Shown: in pieces, positions 16,744-25,156 of the stretch
How positions within the stretch are numbered: the stretch's first letter is position 1
Layout: each line of letters opens with the position of its first letter
Origin: Kerstersia similis
GTDB lineage: Bacteria > Pseudomonadota > Gammaproteobacteria > Burkholderiales > Burkholderiaceae_B
DNA: 64,000 bases
NCBI RefSeq assembly: GCF_965139615.1
Contig: NZ_CBCSIQ010000001.1
Coordinates: 186,001 to 250,000, forward strand
Direction: 5' to 3'
Notes under the pieces: model-generated
What the model was told of the DNA's origin: nothing
The model's database searches: none
What the model saw: only the letters and a program-made list of their open reading frames with translations
Translations under genes and position numbers: made by a program

Positions 16744-17448
16744 ATGCCGAAATTTCGTACGCCCGCGCTGTTTGCCGTATTCGTGTCCATGACCGGCCAC
16801 GCAGCGTTTGCCCAATCCACGCCTTCCAAACCGGAGCCTCTTGCCGTGACAGTCCCATCCTCTTCAATGTCTTCCCCTGTTAACCATCCGGTTTCACCCG
16901 ACCCCTTGGGGCCAGTTGCGCGCTTTGTGCCTGATACGCATGTACAAGTGCTGCAGCGGACGGTGCGGGTGGACGGAGACAGCGCGACGCTGTTCCGGCA
17001 TGAGCGTCGCGATGGTCGCAATGCTGGATTGGCGGGCGAGCACTTCAGCGCCGTAATGGCAGCGGACGGCACGCTGAAGGGGTTCGCCAATATCTCCCTG
17101 GACCTGGCCGGCAAGCCCTTGCCGTCGCGTGAGCGCAGCGAACAAGTTGCGCGCGAATTCCTGCATGAGCTTGCCCCGGATTTGTTGCCGCGTATGCAGA
17201 TCAGCTGGATAGACCCGCATGATGAGCCGATCCGCGTGTGGCAAGACGGCCGTAGTACAACCGTGACCTTAACTGGCATGAAGGTGAAAGCGCGCAACCT
17301 GGCGGACGGGCGCTGGTTTTGGGTGATTGTTGGCAGCGATGAAAAGCCGATGGTGTTTGAGCGCGATATCGTCTGGATAAGCTTTCCCGGCCATCGCCAG
17401 ACTGAAAAATGGCTGCATGACAGTTGGCTGGGAAAGCAGCGCGGCTGA
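16744..17448 (+). CDS. Secreted protein of unknown function
   Basis: 234 residues with an N-terminal signal peptide (hydrophobic LFAVFVSMTGHAAFAQ, cleavage likely after AFA). A Ser/Pro-rich stretch to about residue 55 follows, then a globular domain. I do not recognise a family. The domain is mixed alpha/beta, with SEQVAREFLHELAPDLLPRMQISWIDPHDEPI and a WFWVIVGSDEKPMVFERDIVW strand pattern. The start has AAGGAG eight bases upstream. It follows the MerR gene and a shared operator motif, so it is the best candidate target of that regulator. Confidence 0.75.
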   Translation: MPKFRTPALFAVFVSMTGHAAFAQSTPSKPEPLAVTVPSSSMSSPVNHPVSPDPLGPVARFVPDTHVQVLQRTVRVDGDSATLFRHERRDGRNAGLAGEHFSAVMAADGTLKGFANISLDLAGKPLPSRERSEQVAREFLHELAPDLLPRMQISWIDPHDEPIRVWQDGRSTTVTLTGMKVKARNLADGRWFWVIVGSDEKPMVFERDIVWISFPGHRQTEKWLHDSWLGKQRG

Positions 17449-17541
17449 ACGGGGCATCCGTGCGCGGTGGATCGGGCGAGCGGGTTTGCCATGACTCGCT
17501 CATGCTACGGGCCGGGTACGCCACCTTGACAGCGGATGCGC

Positions 17542-18432
17542 CTATCGCAGTGCGCTCGCCGAGGCCTCGCGCAGCGCCTGCGTGATCTGCTGCAAAGTGA
17601 CTGAGCGGATGGCGGCATGTTGCCAATACAACGGCACATCCAGCCAGCGGTTCGCGTCCAGCAGGCTGAGCGTGCCATCCTGCAGGCCGGGCGCGATCAG
17701 TGATTCGGGTGCCAGGCACCAGCCCATGCCGCGTGCGGCGGCCTCCACGAAACCCTTGGAGGTGGGAATGTAATGGATGGGTGGCGTCAGGCGGGCGCGG
17801 GTGATCCGGCGCACGAAGCGCCATTGCAGCGCGTCCTTGCGGTTGAAAACGATCATGGGGGCAGCCGCGAAAGCCGCCGCATTCAGGCCGGCCCCGAAGT
17901 AGCGTTCGCGCAACCCGGGGGCGGCAATGGCGCGGTAGCGCATTGTGCCCAGTGGCTGGACACTGCAGCCCTGCAAAGGCTGCGGGTCAGCGGTGACGGC
18001 ACCCAGCACCGAGCCGTCGCGCAACAGGTTGAGCGTATGGTCCTGGTCATCGACACGGATATCGAAAACATGGCCATGGCGCTGGTGCAGCAAGGCAAGG
18101 GCAGCCACGAACCAGGTTTCCAAGGAATCGTCATTGACGGCGATGACGATGGGGTGAGTGCTGCCCGCCTGGTCTGCGGGCAGGAAGTCGGCGAGCGCCT
18201 CGGCCTGCAGCGCCTGCATGGGGCGCACGCGCCGCAACAGGCGTTCCCCGGCCGGTGTGGGCCGGCAGGGCGCCTGGCGGACGATCAGCACCTGGCCCAG
18301 CCTGTCTTCCAGCGCCTTGATGCGCTGGGAAATGGCCGATGGCGTGACGGCCAGGCGCCGTGCGGCCGCCTCGAAGCTGCCTTCTTCCAGTACGGCAGCA
18401 AATGCGGCGAGTTGGGGGTGTATCAAGTCCAC
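17542..18432 (-). CDS. argP: LysR-family regulator ArgP/LysG
   Basis: 296 residues. The N-terminal helix-turn-helix (LAAFAAVLEEGSFEAAARRLAVTPSAISQRIKALE) and the effector domain fit ArgP (IciA/LysG), which activates a basic-amino-acid exporter in response to arginine or lysine. It is divergent from the LysE/ArgO exporter at 18559 with 126 bp between them, the classic arrangement. This context supports the name. Confidence 0.88.
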   Translation of the reverse strand: MDLIHPQLAAFAAVLEEGSFEAAARRLAVTPSAISQRIKALEDRLGQVLIVRQAPCRPTPAGERLLRRVRPMQALQAEALADFLPADQAGSTHPIVIAVNDDSLETWFVAALALLHQRHGHVFDIRVDDQDHTLNLLRDGSVLGAVTADPQPLQGCSVQPLGTMRYRAIAAPGLRERYFGAGLNAAAFAAAPMIVFNRKDALQWRFVRRITRARLTPPIHYIPTSKGFVEAAARGMGWCLAPESLIAPGLQDGTLSLLDANRWLDVPLYWQHAAIRSVTLQQITQALREASASALR

Positions 18433-18558
18433 AAGCGGTTTCCGGGATCAATCTTGTATTAAGAAATTCTTCATATGGTACAGAAAAAATAGTTAGTCTT
18501 AATTCAGGCTGTCCGCCAGCATAGGCACTTTCCATCTCGCCATGCTGGCTTCACCCTT
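18433..18558. promoter_or_regulatory. Divergent argP/argO control region
   Basis: This is AT-rich compared with its flanks. It contains the dyad AAGAAATTCTT (18461-18471) and TATTAAG / CTTAATT elements consistent with an ArgP site, though the exact site cannot be proven here. Confidence 0.45.
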
Positions 18559-19176
18559 ATGTACTTTGCTGCTGCAACCACAGGTTTTTTTTCCGGCGCC
18601 GGGCTGATCATTGCCATCGGTGCGCAGAACGCGTTCGTCTTGCGACAGAGCCTGGCACGGCGGCATGTCGGGCTGGTGATAGGCTTGTGTGCGCTGAGCG
18701 ACATGCTGTTCATCATCTGCGGAGTGGCCGGCATCGAAGTGCTGGTCAGCGCCTGGCCGGGCTTGTTGCAAGCGCTGCGCTTCGGGGGCGCCGCCTTTCT
18801 GGCGGTTTATGGAGGGATGGCGGCCTGGCGTGCCTGGCGCGGGCAGGCCGCCATGACACAGGCCGGAGCCGGGCTGGCCAGTCGGCGCCGGGTGGTGCTG
18901 GCCTGCCTGGCCTTCACATTCCTCAACCCGCATGTCTATCTGGATACGATGGTCTTGCTGGGCAGCCTATCGACCCAGTACGGCGGCATGGCGCGCTGGG
19001 CCTTTGCTGCCGGGGCCTGCCTGGCCAGCGTGACCTGGTTCCTGAGCCTGGGCTATGGCGCGCGCTTGCTGCTGCCGGTGTTCAGGCGTCCGGCGGCTTG
19101 GCGGGTGTTGGATGCGCTGGTGGCAGTCTTCATGCTGGTGCTGTGTGCGCTGCTGCTGGTGCGGCCCTTGCATTGA
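18559..19176 (+). CDS. argO: LysE/ArgO-type basic amino acid exporter
   Basis: 205 residues and five to six membrane helices of the LysE superfamily, exporting arginine and/or lysine. The family motif IIAIGAQNAFVLRQ sits at residues 17-30, and FTFLNPHVYLDTMVLLG is the second hallmark near 120. No clear ribosome binding site is visible before the ATG. It pairs with divergent argP. Confidence 0.9.
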   Translation: MYFAAATTGFFSGAGLIIAIGAQNAFVLRQSLARRHVGLVIGLCALSDMLFIICGVAGIEVLVSAWPGLLQALRFGGAAFLAVYGGMAAWRAWRGQAAMTQAGAGLASRRRVVLACLAFTFLNPHVYLDTMVLLGSLSTQYGGMARWAFAAGACLASVTWFLSLGYGARLLLPVFRRPAAWRVLDALVAVFMLVLCALLLVRPLH

Positions 19177-19336
19177 TCCAGGCGCAGCTGGCCCACCGTA
19201 CGCATGAACGTGGCATAGCCGCAATCTTTTCCTGGCGTCACTGTCTCGTTGGTGCGTTCCCGCTAGTCAATGGCGCTGTCCTGGCGGGCGATGCATCCAT
19301 CCTGGGATGAGGCGATGAAAGCCGAACAACAGAAGG

Positions 19337-20014
19337 TCATTGGGGGGAAACCGGAGGCGGGNATGACATCGTGGCGCGGGGGGCGGCATCAGGGCCTGGG
19401 CCGCCCATGTACAGATAGCCGCACAGCGTATCCACAATGGCCTGTTGCACGGCGTCTTCCGGGAATTGCGGCCAGGGGGAGAGCACGGCGGCATGGATCA
19501 GGGCCTCCATGGTTTGCAGCAACACCCAGGTCGCCAGATCCAGGTCCGGGGGCTGGATTTCCTCTCGATGGCGTTCCAGTATCTGGCGGAATTGCTTGAA
19601 GATGGCCTGGTCAGCCGGGCTTTCCTCGGGCGGAACATCATAGAACGGGAATTCTTTTTCCAGGACGCGATGCAGTTCCGGTTCGACCCGGTGCGCTGCC
19701 AGCCAGGCGCTGACGATAGCCGTGAGCCGCTCCCGCAGCGTGGCGGGCTGAGGGAGATCCAGCGCTGCCGTCATGACGGCATGCAATTGCGCCGCATGGC
19801 GTTCATGCAAGGCAGTGATCAGTGAATCCTTGTTGGGAAAGTATTGATACACCGAGCCGATGCTGACTCCTGCGCGTTCGGCAACGAGATTGGTGCTGGT
19901 GCCGGCATAGCCGCGTTCTGACAAAACGCGAGCAGTTGCTTCGAGAATGGCTTCGACCAAGGCGCGTGAACGCGCCTGCCGCGGCGTTTTTCGGGGCTGT
20001 TGGAGCGCTTGCAT
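19337..20014 (-). CDS. TetR/AcrR-family regulator
   Basis: 225 residues. The N-terminal TetR helix-turn-helix is RALVEAILEATARVLSERGY with GVSIGSVYQYFPNKDSL, and the C-terminal ligand domain (VLEKEFPFYDVPPEES) resembles the AcrR C-terminal family. The last ten codons include the ambiguous base at 19362 (one X residue), so the C terminus is not certain. It is divergent from the small ORF and siderophore-interacting protein. A perfect palindrome lies 30 bp upstream and probably serves autoregulation. Confidence 0.85.
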   Translation of the reverse strand: MQALQQPRKTPRQARSRALVEAILEATARVLSERGYAGTSTNLVAERAGVSIGSVYQYFPNKDSLITALHERHAAQLHAVMTAALDLPQPATLRERLTAIVSAWLAAHRVEPELHRVLEKEFPFYDVPPEESPADQAIFKQFRQILERHREEIQPPDLDLATWVLLQTMEALIHAAVLSPWPQFPEDAVQQAIVDTLCGYLYMGGPGPDAAPRATMSXPPPVSPQ

Positions 20015-20043
20015 GAGCGATGGCCAAAGCGAGTATTAAATGC

Positions 20044-20055
20044 GAGTAATTACTC
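20044..20055. promoter_or_regulatory. Perfect 12-bp palindrome upstream of tetR-type gene
   Basis: GAGTAATTACTC equals its reverse complement and sits between the TetR gene start and the divergent small ORF. It is a candidate operator for the TetR protein. Confidence 0.6.
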
Positions 20056-20200
20056 ATATTATGACGTGACATCACGGAAACAGGCGCTGTGACCGGCGCG
20101 GCCGGCTTGATAAACGCGGCTCAGGCCTCTTTCCGTGGGACGGAGGCGCGGGCTCGGGCCGGCGCACTCGACTGACGAATATCTGTATTTTGGAGAACAT

Positions 20201-20308
20201 ATGTCACGAGCATCCAATTTCATGCCTGGCAACGGCCTGGGCGCGATGGGGCGGCGTGCCGCACTGAACGCCCGGCTGCGCCGGGGCGGCGGAGGTCATC
20301 ATGACTGA
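20201..20308 (+). CDS. Small ORF of 35 codons overlapping the siderophore-interacting protein gene
   Basis: ATG at 20201 is preceded by GGAG six bases upstream, a strong site. The peptide is MSRASNFMPGNGLGAMGRRA and then an Arg/Gly-rich tail ending in GGGGHHD. Its stop overlaps the ATG of the next gene by eight bases, implying translational coupling. The Gly/Arg/His-rich composition recalls the N terminus of YqjI-type PadR regulators, which neighbour YqjH siderophore-interacting proteins. It may therefore be a remnant of such a gene, a leader peptide or a true small protein. Confidence 0.5.
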   Translation: MSRASNFMPGNGLGAMGRRAALNARLRRGGGGHHD

Positions 20309-21026
20309 ACAGAGCAAATCCGGCATGGTGCGTGCCGCTGCCGAAGTCATCGCAGTAACGGAAGTGACGCCGCATATGCGGCGCATCACCTTGGGCGGTA
20401 ATGAAATGCCTGCCTTCCTGGAGGCAGAAGGAGTGGAGGCGCCGGCTGCCTGGCTCAAAGTCTTTTTGCCTTCGGGAGAGGGGCGGGCCTATACCATCCG
20501 AGGCATCAACCGTCGTGCCGCGACCCTGGACCTGGACTTTGTCATGCATGGCGATGAAGGTCCGGCCTCTGCCTGGGCGGCTGGCGCCCAGGTGGGCGAA
20601 CGGCTGCTGATCGCCGGCCCGCGCAGCGGGCGCTTTGAACTGCCAGACGATGCACGCTGGGTACTGCTGGCGGGAGACGCGACAGCCTTGCCGGCGATCC
20701 AGGTCATTGCGGAAACCTTGCCGGCGTGGGTCAAGGTCAAGGTGTATGCGGAAATCGCCACCCAGGCCGACCGCCAGCGCATAGACACGTTGGCCAGCAT
20801 GCGCATCGCCTGGTTGCAGGCGCAGGGCGATGCCGGCAGCGTGCTGCGCCAAAGCCTCATGTTCCGGCCGTTCCCGGCGGGGCCTGGCTATATCTGGGTA
20901 GCAGGGGAATCGGCCATGGTGAAGGCCTTGCGCAAGCACTACCTGCAAGAGCGTGAAATGCCGGTACACCGTGTCAGCGCCAGCGGCTACTGGAAGGCGG
21001 GGGAAGCGGATCACCGGGATCGCTGA
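20301..21026 (+). CDS. Siderophore-interacting protein (FAD-dependent ferric-chelate reductase family)
   Basis: 241 residues of the SIP family (YqjH/ViuB), releasing iron from ferric siderophores by reduction in the cytoplasm. Features are TPHMRRITLGG near residue 24, the FAD motif GRAYTIRGINR near 60, and the NAD(P)H domain ALPAIQVIAETLP, ending in the GYWKAGEADHR signature of the family. The ribosome site GGAGG precedes the ATG. It is probably co-transcribed with the small ORF and controlled by the divergent TetR gene. Confidence 0.9.
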   Translation: MTEQSKSGMVRAAAEVIAVTEVTPHMRRITLGGNEMPAFLEAEGVEAPAAWLKVFLPSGEGRAYTIRGINRRAATLDLDFVMHGDEGPASAWAAGAQVGERLLIAGPRSGRFELPDDARWVLLAGDATALPAIQVIAETLPAWVKVKVYAEIATQADRQRIDTLASMRIAWLQAQGDAGSVLRQSLMFRPFPAGPGYIWVAGESAMVKALRKHYLQEREMPVHRVSASGYWKAGEADHRDR

Positions 21027-21086
21027 GCGGTAAGCGCTGATTTGCAGGTAGCGACTGGATTGTTTTAGGAAAGTGCCAGGTGCCAG

Positions 21087-21323
21087 TCATGAGACTGGCC
21101 AGGCCTGGCTGAGTTTGACCGTACGGCGGGCGAAATCTATCAGCGCCTGCAGGCGCGGGTTGCACTGGATATGCTCGGGCCAGACCATCACGACGGTTTC
21201 GCGGTGGATATCTGGCAGGATGGGACGGGTAATCAATGGTAGGCCTTCATAGCTATGTTCTATCCAAGGCCGTTGCACCAGCAGGCTATATCCCAGCCCG
21301 CGAGCCAGCATCCGCGAAATCAA
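21087..21323 (-). pseudogene. LysR-type regulator, C-terminal fragment
   Basis: About 78 residues that match only the last quarter of a LysR effector domain (ISRMLARGLGYSLLVQRPW, then HSYEGLPLITRPI). No DNA-binding domain is present. The frame runs into a stop about 30 bp beyond the region of resemblance. It abuts a second gene fragment on the opposite strand, so both look like the remains of one deletion. Confidence 0.75.
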
Positions 21324-21738
21324 GGTGGATGAGGTGACTGAGCATCATAGCAACCCTCCGTCCGGTGCCGGGGCGTTCAGCACCACGGTACTGGCAGTCT
21401 TGATGAATAAAAAGAAGTTCGAGAGCTTGCCGCCGGACTTGCAGCAAATCATCGAAAGGCATAGTGGCCCGGCACTGAATCAGCGGTTTAGCGAGGTCTG
21501 GGATGCAGACATGGCTGCCGGTATGGCAGCGATGCCGGCAGATTCCGTCGTGACGATCGCACCAGCGGATTATGCTGAGATAGAAGAGGCAGCGGAAGGT
21601 GTTGCCGGGAACTGGGTCAAGGCGGTGGAGCGACGCGGCATTGATGGCGACGCCTTGTTGCAGGGGCTGCGAAAGATTGTGGCGCAACAGGCTGCTTCTC
21701 GTACGGAGGAGGATGTCGTGCTACCGGCAACACCCTAA
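21304..21738 (+). pseudogene. TRAP transporter solute-binding protein (DctP), C-terminal fragment
   Basis: About 140 residues resembling the C-terminal part of DctP-type periplasmic binding proteins (EIKVDEVTEHHSNPP, then TTVLAVLMNKKKFESLPPDL and a long helix). The signal peptide and first half are missing, and no dctQ or dctM follows. The resemblance begins within about 20 bases of where the LysR fragment ends. It is certainly non-functional as a transporter component. Confidence 0.72.
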
Positions 21739-21781
21739 GTGAGTCAGCTTGCTGAGGGAGCGGGCAGGCTGACTTTGGGTC

Positions 21782-22852
21782 TCAGGAAATGGCAGATGCC
21801 AACTCATCGGCCAGGACGCGCACCAAGTCTCCGGCGGGCAGTTCGCGGGCCTGTGCGAAGGCCTGCCCGGCCCATTGGGCAGCGTAGCCGGAGTCGCCTT
21901 GGGCAGTGGCCAGGGCGCTGAGCTGTTTGGTGGCATCGTAGGCCAGCGGATAGTCGGCGGGGCGCGGGCTGCCGGGCGCTTCGCCGTGGCGGATCAAGGG
22001 GTTGACGAGGCCGCGTGCCGGCCGGCCTGAGAGCACGGGTGTCAGGCGGGTTTCGTGGCCGTCCGGGTGGCGCAATTTCTCGCGATAGGCCTCATTGGCT
22101 GATGATTCCGGACAGAGGATGAAGGCCGTGCCCAACTGGGCGGCAGAGGCGCCGGCCTGCAAGGCAGCGTAAATGTCGCGGCCCGTCATCAAACCGCCTG
22201 CGGCAATCAGCGGCAGCGGGACTTGCCCGCTCAGGCGTTGCAGCAGCGCCAGGGTGCCGAGTGCTTCGTCCGGGCCTTCGGGGTTGAAGATGCCTCTGTG
22301 CCCACCGGCTTCTATTCCTTGCACGACAACAGCATCCAGGCCGGCCGCCTCGATGCGGCGGGCTTCTTCAAGGCTGGTGGCGCTGGCCATGAGGTAGATG
22401 CCGGCATCGTGCAGCGCTTGAACCTGCACCGGTCCGGGCAGGCCGAAGTGGAAACTGACAACGGCCGGGCGCTCTTCCAGCAGCATGTCCAGAATGCCAT
22501 CATCACCCAGAAAACTGAAATAGATTTCCTGAAGCTGGCTGGGCGGCTGGCCGCCAAAACGGGCGAACAGTGGCGCCAGATGGTTCAGCCAGGCTGCTTC
22601 GCGTGCCGCGTCCCGGCGAGCGGGCGCGTGGCTGAAGACGTTGACGTTGAACGGATGCGGCGTGAGGGCGGCCGTGGCGCGTATCATTTGCCGCGCCTGT
22701 TCCGTCGTGCTGGCGCCTATGCCCAGGGAGCCCAGGCCCCCGGCATTGGAGACCGCAGCCGCCAGCGCAGGCGTCGCTACACCCGCCATGGGTGCCTGAA
22801 TAATGGGATGAGCGATGGCCAGTCGTTGGCAGAATGCAGCGGCGAGATCCAT
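21782..22852 (-). CDS. Nitronate monooxygenase (2-nitropropane dioxygenase family)
   Basis: A 356-residue FMN TIM-barrel protein that oxidises alkyl nitronates such as propionate-3-nitronate. Motifs are HPIIQAPMAGVATPALAAAVSNAGGLGSLG at the N terminus, VVVQGIEAGGHRG with the catalytic His near residue 200, and LIAAGGLMTGRDIYAALQAGA. These fit the class I family. It is transcribed alone, downstream (on its strand) of rdgC. Confidence 0.9.
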   Translation of the reverse strand: MDLAAAFCQRLAIAHPIIQAPMAGVATPALAAAVSNAGGLGSLGIGASTTEQARQMIRATAALTPHPFNVNVFSHAPARRDAAREAAWLNHLAPLFARFGGQPPSQLQEIYFSFLGDDGILDMLLEERPAVVSFHFGLPGPVQVQALHDAGIYLMASATSLEEARRIEAAGLDAVVVQGIEAGGHRGIFNPEGPDEALGTLALLQRLSGQVPLPLIAAGGLMTGRDIYAALQAGASAAQLGTAFILCPESSANEAYREKLRHPDGHETRLTPVLSGRPARGLVNPLIRHGEAPGSPRPADYPLAYDATKQLSALATAQGDSGYAAQWAGQAFAQARELPAGDLVRVLADELASAIS

Positions 22853-23027
22853 GTCTGGGTGTCCAGGTTTGAAGTCGGCTCTTAGGGGAAAAGGCGGCAG
22901 GCGAAGCTGCTGGCTTCAAGTATCGCCCCAAAGTTGCCGGGAGACAAATGGACAGGACGGGAAAATGACGAGGGGTCGCCGGGCGGACGAAGACTTCGGG
23001 CGCGCGCGGCGGTATTGAGAAGAAGCA

Positions 23028-23053
23028 GGCATCCGCCAGCCAGGGCGGATGCC
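23028..23053 (-). terminator. Stem-loop after rdgC
   Basis: GGCATCCGCC and GGCGGATGCC form a perfect 10-bp stem with a 6-base loop, 18 bp past the rdgC stop. On the minus strand it is followed by the pyrimidine-rich TGCTTCTTCTC, so it is a fair terminator. Confidence 0.6.
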
Positions 23054-23070
23054 GAAACCGAAACCGAGAG

Positions 23071-23973
23071 TTAGCTGGATTTTTTCTCGCCGCCCAGCGC
23101 GTCCACCAGCGCGGCCACCAGCTTGGCCAGTTCACCTGTCATCAGGGCCATATCCGCGTCAAAGCGCTCATCTTCCGCCAGGCCTGCGGCTTCGCTGTTT
23201 TCGGCCAGAACATCCAGCGGTGCGATGCGCTTGATGTCCAAGGCATCGGACAAAACGAAGGAAACACGGTCTTCCCAGGTCAGGGCCAGGCGTGTGCATT
23301 GTTTGCCGCTGGCGATATGGCGGCGCAGCTCTTCAGGCTCGGGAGCATGCTTGACGTAGCGCACGGCAGCCTTGCCGTCGCCGGCGGCGCGCAACTCGGT
23401 GTCCTGGTCGATGGTGAAGCCAGCGGGCGCTTCATCATCGGCCAACCAGCTGGTCATCGCCGCGCCAGGGGATTGCTCGACATACAGCGGTTCGGCGGGA
23501 AAGGGGCTGAGGGTCTTGGCCAGCAGGCCCAGGGCTTCGTCAGCCTTGGCGGACGCGGCGGCGTCTATGGCCAGCCAGCGGTTCTTGCGGTCGATCCAGA
23601 TCAGGGTGTCGCGGCTGATGCTGAAGGCGCGCGGCAGCAGTTCATCATAAATGCGCTCCTTCAGTTCCTTCATTTGCTTGCGGCCCGGTTTGTAGCCTTG
23701 CTGGGCTTCGAAATCGGCAGCGCGTTCCTTGGCAACCTGATTGATGACGGTGCTGGGCAGCAGCTTCTTTTCCGTGCGCAGCGAAATCAGGATCTGGTCG
23801 CCGATGGCGTGGGCAAACCGGCCATTTTCGCGTACCGGTGTCCAGCCCAATGTCTGCGCTTGCGAGCTGTTGCCGGGGGTGAAAGCCAGGGCGGCCAGCT
23901 GTTCGTCCAGCTCGTCCACACTGGGATTCCAGCTGGGATTCAGACGATAGAGTTTCAGGTTCTTGAACCACAT
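23071..23973 (-). CDS. rdgC: Recombination-associated protein RdgC
   Basis: 300 residues. MWFKNLKLYRL and ENGRFAHAIGDQILISLRTEKKLLPSTVIN are diagnostic of RdgC, a toroidal DNA-binding dimer that counteracts RecA filament formation and affects recombination. It is transcribed alone. recA and recX lie only 5 kb away on the other strand, but there is no operon link. Confidence 0.95.
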   Translation of the reverse strand: MWFKNLKLYRLNPSWNPSVDELDEQLAALAFTPGNSSQAQTLGWTPVRENGRFAHAIGDQILISLRTEKKLLPSTVINQVAKERAADFEAQQGYKPGRKQMKELKERIYDELLPRAFSISRDTLIWIDRKNRWLAIDAAASAKADEALGLLAKTLSPFPAEPLYVEQSPGAAMTSWLADDEAPAGFTIDQDTELRAAGDGKAAVRYVKHAPEPEELRRHIASGKQCTRLALTWEDRVSFVLSDALDIKRIAPLDVLAENSEAAGLAEDERFDADMALMTGELAKLVAALVDALGGEKKSS

Positions 23974-24150
23974 GGCGCGCTCGCAAAAGTGGGCATTCTA
24001 ATACAGGCCCGGCGGGGAGGGGGGCTGCAATGTGCCATCCTTGGCTACAGCTTGTGTCAGTTTCCGATGGAGCGCCGCTGGTGTCCCGTTGCGCACCGGC
24101 TCGGGGGGCGATCGTCCGGACGAGAGTCTGGCAGGCAGCGGAAATGGAAC

Positions 24151-24180
24151 CGGCGGCGCCTCTTTGCGAAGGCGCCGCCG
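24151..24180. terminator. Strong stem-loop after hutG
   Basis: CGGCGGCGCCT and AGGCGCCGCCG form a perfect 11-bp G+C-rich stem with an 8-base loop, 29 bp past the hutG stop. A T tract is lacking, so it may end transcription with help or protect the mRNA end. Confidence 0.5.
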
Positions 24181-24208
24181 TGTCAGCCGGCCGGAAAAAA
24201 GTTGCGTC

Positions 24209-25156
24209 TCAAGGGGCAAGCAGATGCCAGGCCAGGCGTGCGGCGGTGCGGGCGCCATGATTGTCCAAATCGAAACGCGGGTTGTATTCCGCCAGGTCTG
24301 CCAGCCTGAGCTTGCCGCTGGCTTTGACGCGCAGCACGATTTCTTCGATCACGGCCAGCGGCACGCCGTAGGGGGCAGGGGCTGATACGCCAGGCATCAC
24401 GGCTGCGGGCAGGACATCCAGATCGACGGTCAGATAGACATGCCGGGCCGCGGCAAGCAAGGCATCGACATCCGCCAGACGCGCCTGCAGGTGGCGTTCC
24501 TGCATGTCGTAGTCTTCGACCCAGACTGCGCCGATTTCAGCGGCCCGTGCATATAGCGCAGGCGTATTCGATACGCGGGACACACCGAGGCAAGCGTACT
24601 GCAGGGGCAGGCCGTGCGCCTGGCAATGATTGGCGATCTGGTCGAAAGGTGTGCCTGAACTGCCCGGGCGGCCGGTGCGCAAATCGAAATGGGCGTCCAG
24701 GTTCAGCACAAGGACAGGGCCCTTATCGTCATGTTCGGCCAGCCAGCGTGCCAGTCCCTGGAAACTGCCCCAGGCGATTTCATGACCGCCGCCCAGAATG
24801 ACGGGGCGGGCGCCCTGGGACATCAGAGAAGCCAGGCTGGCGCCCAGGTTTTCCTGGGCCGCTTCCAGCGCATCACCGGCGCAGCCGATGTCGCCCGCAT
24901 CCAGCAGCCGCTGCAAACCATGCGCCGGCAACCCGGCCAGGAAGCGGCGAATGGCGGCGGGGCCGGCTGCGGCCCCGATGCGGCCCTGGTTGCGTGCCAC
25001 GCCCGCATCGCAGGCAAAGCCCAGCAGCACGGCCTCGCCCGGCGCCGGCTGGCCGGCGTCCTGCGTGACGATATGTGCCAGTCTGCGAGTATCACCGTGC
25101 TCCGCGCTGTCGTCGCGCGCGGTCCAGAGGCTCGCATCTGCTAGCGTGGCATTCAT
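24209..25156 (-). CDS. hutG: Formimidoylglutamase (ureohydrolase family)
   Basis: 315 residues of the arginase/ureohydrolase fold with a binuclear Mn centre: GGGHE near residue 121, NLDAHFDLRTG near 150, and DLDVLPAAVMP near 243. GFACDAGVARNQGRIGAAAGP is typical of HutG, which splits N-formimino-L-glutamate into glutamate and formamide, the last step of one histidine degradation route. Its start overlaps the stop of the ABC ATPase gene (ATGA), so it is the fourth gene of an importer operon. No hutH, hutU or hutI is in view. A related guanidino substrate is possible. Confidence 0.82.
   Translation of the reverse strand: MNATLADASLWTARDDSAEHGDTRRLAHIVTQDAGQPAPGEAVLLGFACDAGVARNQGRIGAAAGPAAIRRFLAGLPAHGLQRLLDAGDIGCAGDALEAAQENLGASLASLMSQGARPVILGGGHEIAWGSFQGLARWLAEHDDKGPVLVLNLDAHFDLRTGRPGSSGTPFDQIANHCQAHGLPLQYACLGVSRVSNTPALYARAAEIGAVWVEDYDMQERHLQARLADVDALLAAARHVYLTVDLDVLPAAVMPGVSAPAPYGVPLAVIEEIVLRVKASGKLRLADLAEYNPRFDLDNHGARTAARLAWHLLAP

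Noticed and set aside
21742..21774. AGTCAGC/GCTGACT stem as terminator of the nitronate monooxygenase
   Set aside because: The loop is 19 bases and no T tract follows on the minus strand. It is too weak to call.
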